A DNA stretch of 5,538 nucleotides from Actinomycetota bacterium. Its GTDB lineage: Bacteria > Actinomycetota > Thermoleophilia > Gaiellales > Gaiellaceae. Positions within the stretch are counted from its first letter, which is position 1. The number at the start of each line of letters is the position of its first letter. The notes below the pieces were generated by a model, which did no database searches, was not told the DNA's origin, and saw only the letters and a program-made list of their open reading frames with translations. The stretch covers positions 1-5,538 of the forward strand of contig VGCB01000220.1 of the NCBI GenBank assembly GCA_016870235.1, given 5' to 3'. Both the position numbers and the translations under genes were made by a program. Of this stretch, positions 5,437 through 5,538 are shown in pieces.

Positions 5437-5538
5437 ACCGCTTGTGGTTGCTGGTGGTGGTGGGCGGGTCGCGGGGGGGGTGTGTGTGGTCGTCTGGTCA
5501 GGTGCCGATGGTGCTGTGTGGCGGCGCTTGGGGTGGTT
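5437..5538. other. A-depleted, G/T-rich right-edge tract with G-run; no supported gene
   Basis: From about 5441 to the edge the plus strand is mostly G and T with only two A residues in 98 bases. It has GGT repeats (5453-5461), a GGG-C-GGG-TCGC-G8 stretch at 5462-5480 that fits a G-quadruplex pattern, and a TG repeat (5481-5487). All three plus frames lack stops only because A is scarce. On the minus strand one frame entering from the edge ends at a TGA at 5498-5500 after 12 codons (PPQAPPHSTIGT), so the tail of a gene outside the window is possible but unsupported. Confidence 0.5.

Noticed and set aside
1..5538. Search for CRISPR arrays, tRNA genes, transposases, toxin-antitoxin pairs or phage genes
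   Set aside because: No repeat-spacer pattern, no cloverleaf-like sequence and no matching protein motifs were seen on either strand.

Overview
This is a 5.5 kb stretch of very GC-rich chromosomal DNA. GC-rich third codon positions, CTC/GAG/GTC-dominated codon use, apparent leaderless starts and the protein families suggest a high-GC actinobacterium. A Thermoleophilia-like lineage (Gaiellales or Solirubrobacterales) is my best guess, but no phylogenetic marker in the window proves it.

Layout, left to right. (1) Positions 1-559, minus strand: the N-terminal 186 residues of a DHA2-type major facilitator efflux transporter, cut by the left edge. (2) A roughly 100 bp divergent intergenic region. 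(3) About 662-2107, plus strand: an NAD(P)-binding atypical SDR (NmrA-like) fused to a C-terminal DUF2867 domain. Its Rossmann glycine motif lies upstream of the first ATG/GTG/TTG in the frame, so the start codon is a real puzzle. (4) 2221-2649, plus strand: a small GFA/CENP-V-type zinc protein behind a good promoter whose -10 lies 7 nt before the ATG. (5) A GC-rich hairpin at 2653-2688 between convergent genes. (6) 2698-3510, minus strand: a class I SAM-dependent methyltransferase with a strong ribosome binding site. (7) 3705-5336, minus strand: a TPR-rich regulator with a C-terminal LuxR-type helix-turn-helix, upstream of and codirectional with the methyltransferase. (8) 5337-5538: no convincing gene, but nested palindromes (5374-5433) followed by an almost A-free, G/T-rich tract with an 8-G run.

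How the genes may work together. The LuxR-type regulator and the methyltransferase are neighbours on one strand and may form a regulatory pair. The 194 bp gap and the methyltransferase's own ribosome binding site argue against tight translational coupling. The transporter and SDR genes are divergent and could share control. The GFA gene appears to have its own promoter. The genes look like ordinary accessory metabolism and regulation: I see no mobile element, CRISPR array, toxin-antitoxin pair or defence cassette, and no convincing new multi-gene system. The points most worth a second look are the missing canonical start of the SDR gene, the recurring -10-to-start spacing, and the structured region upstream of the regulator.
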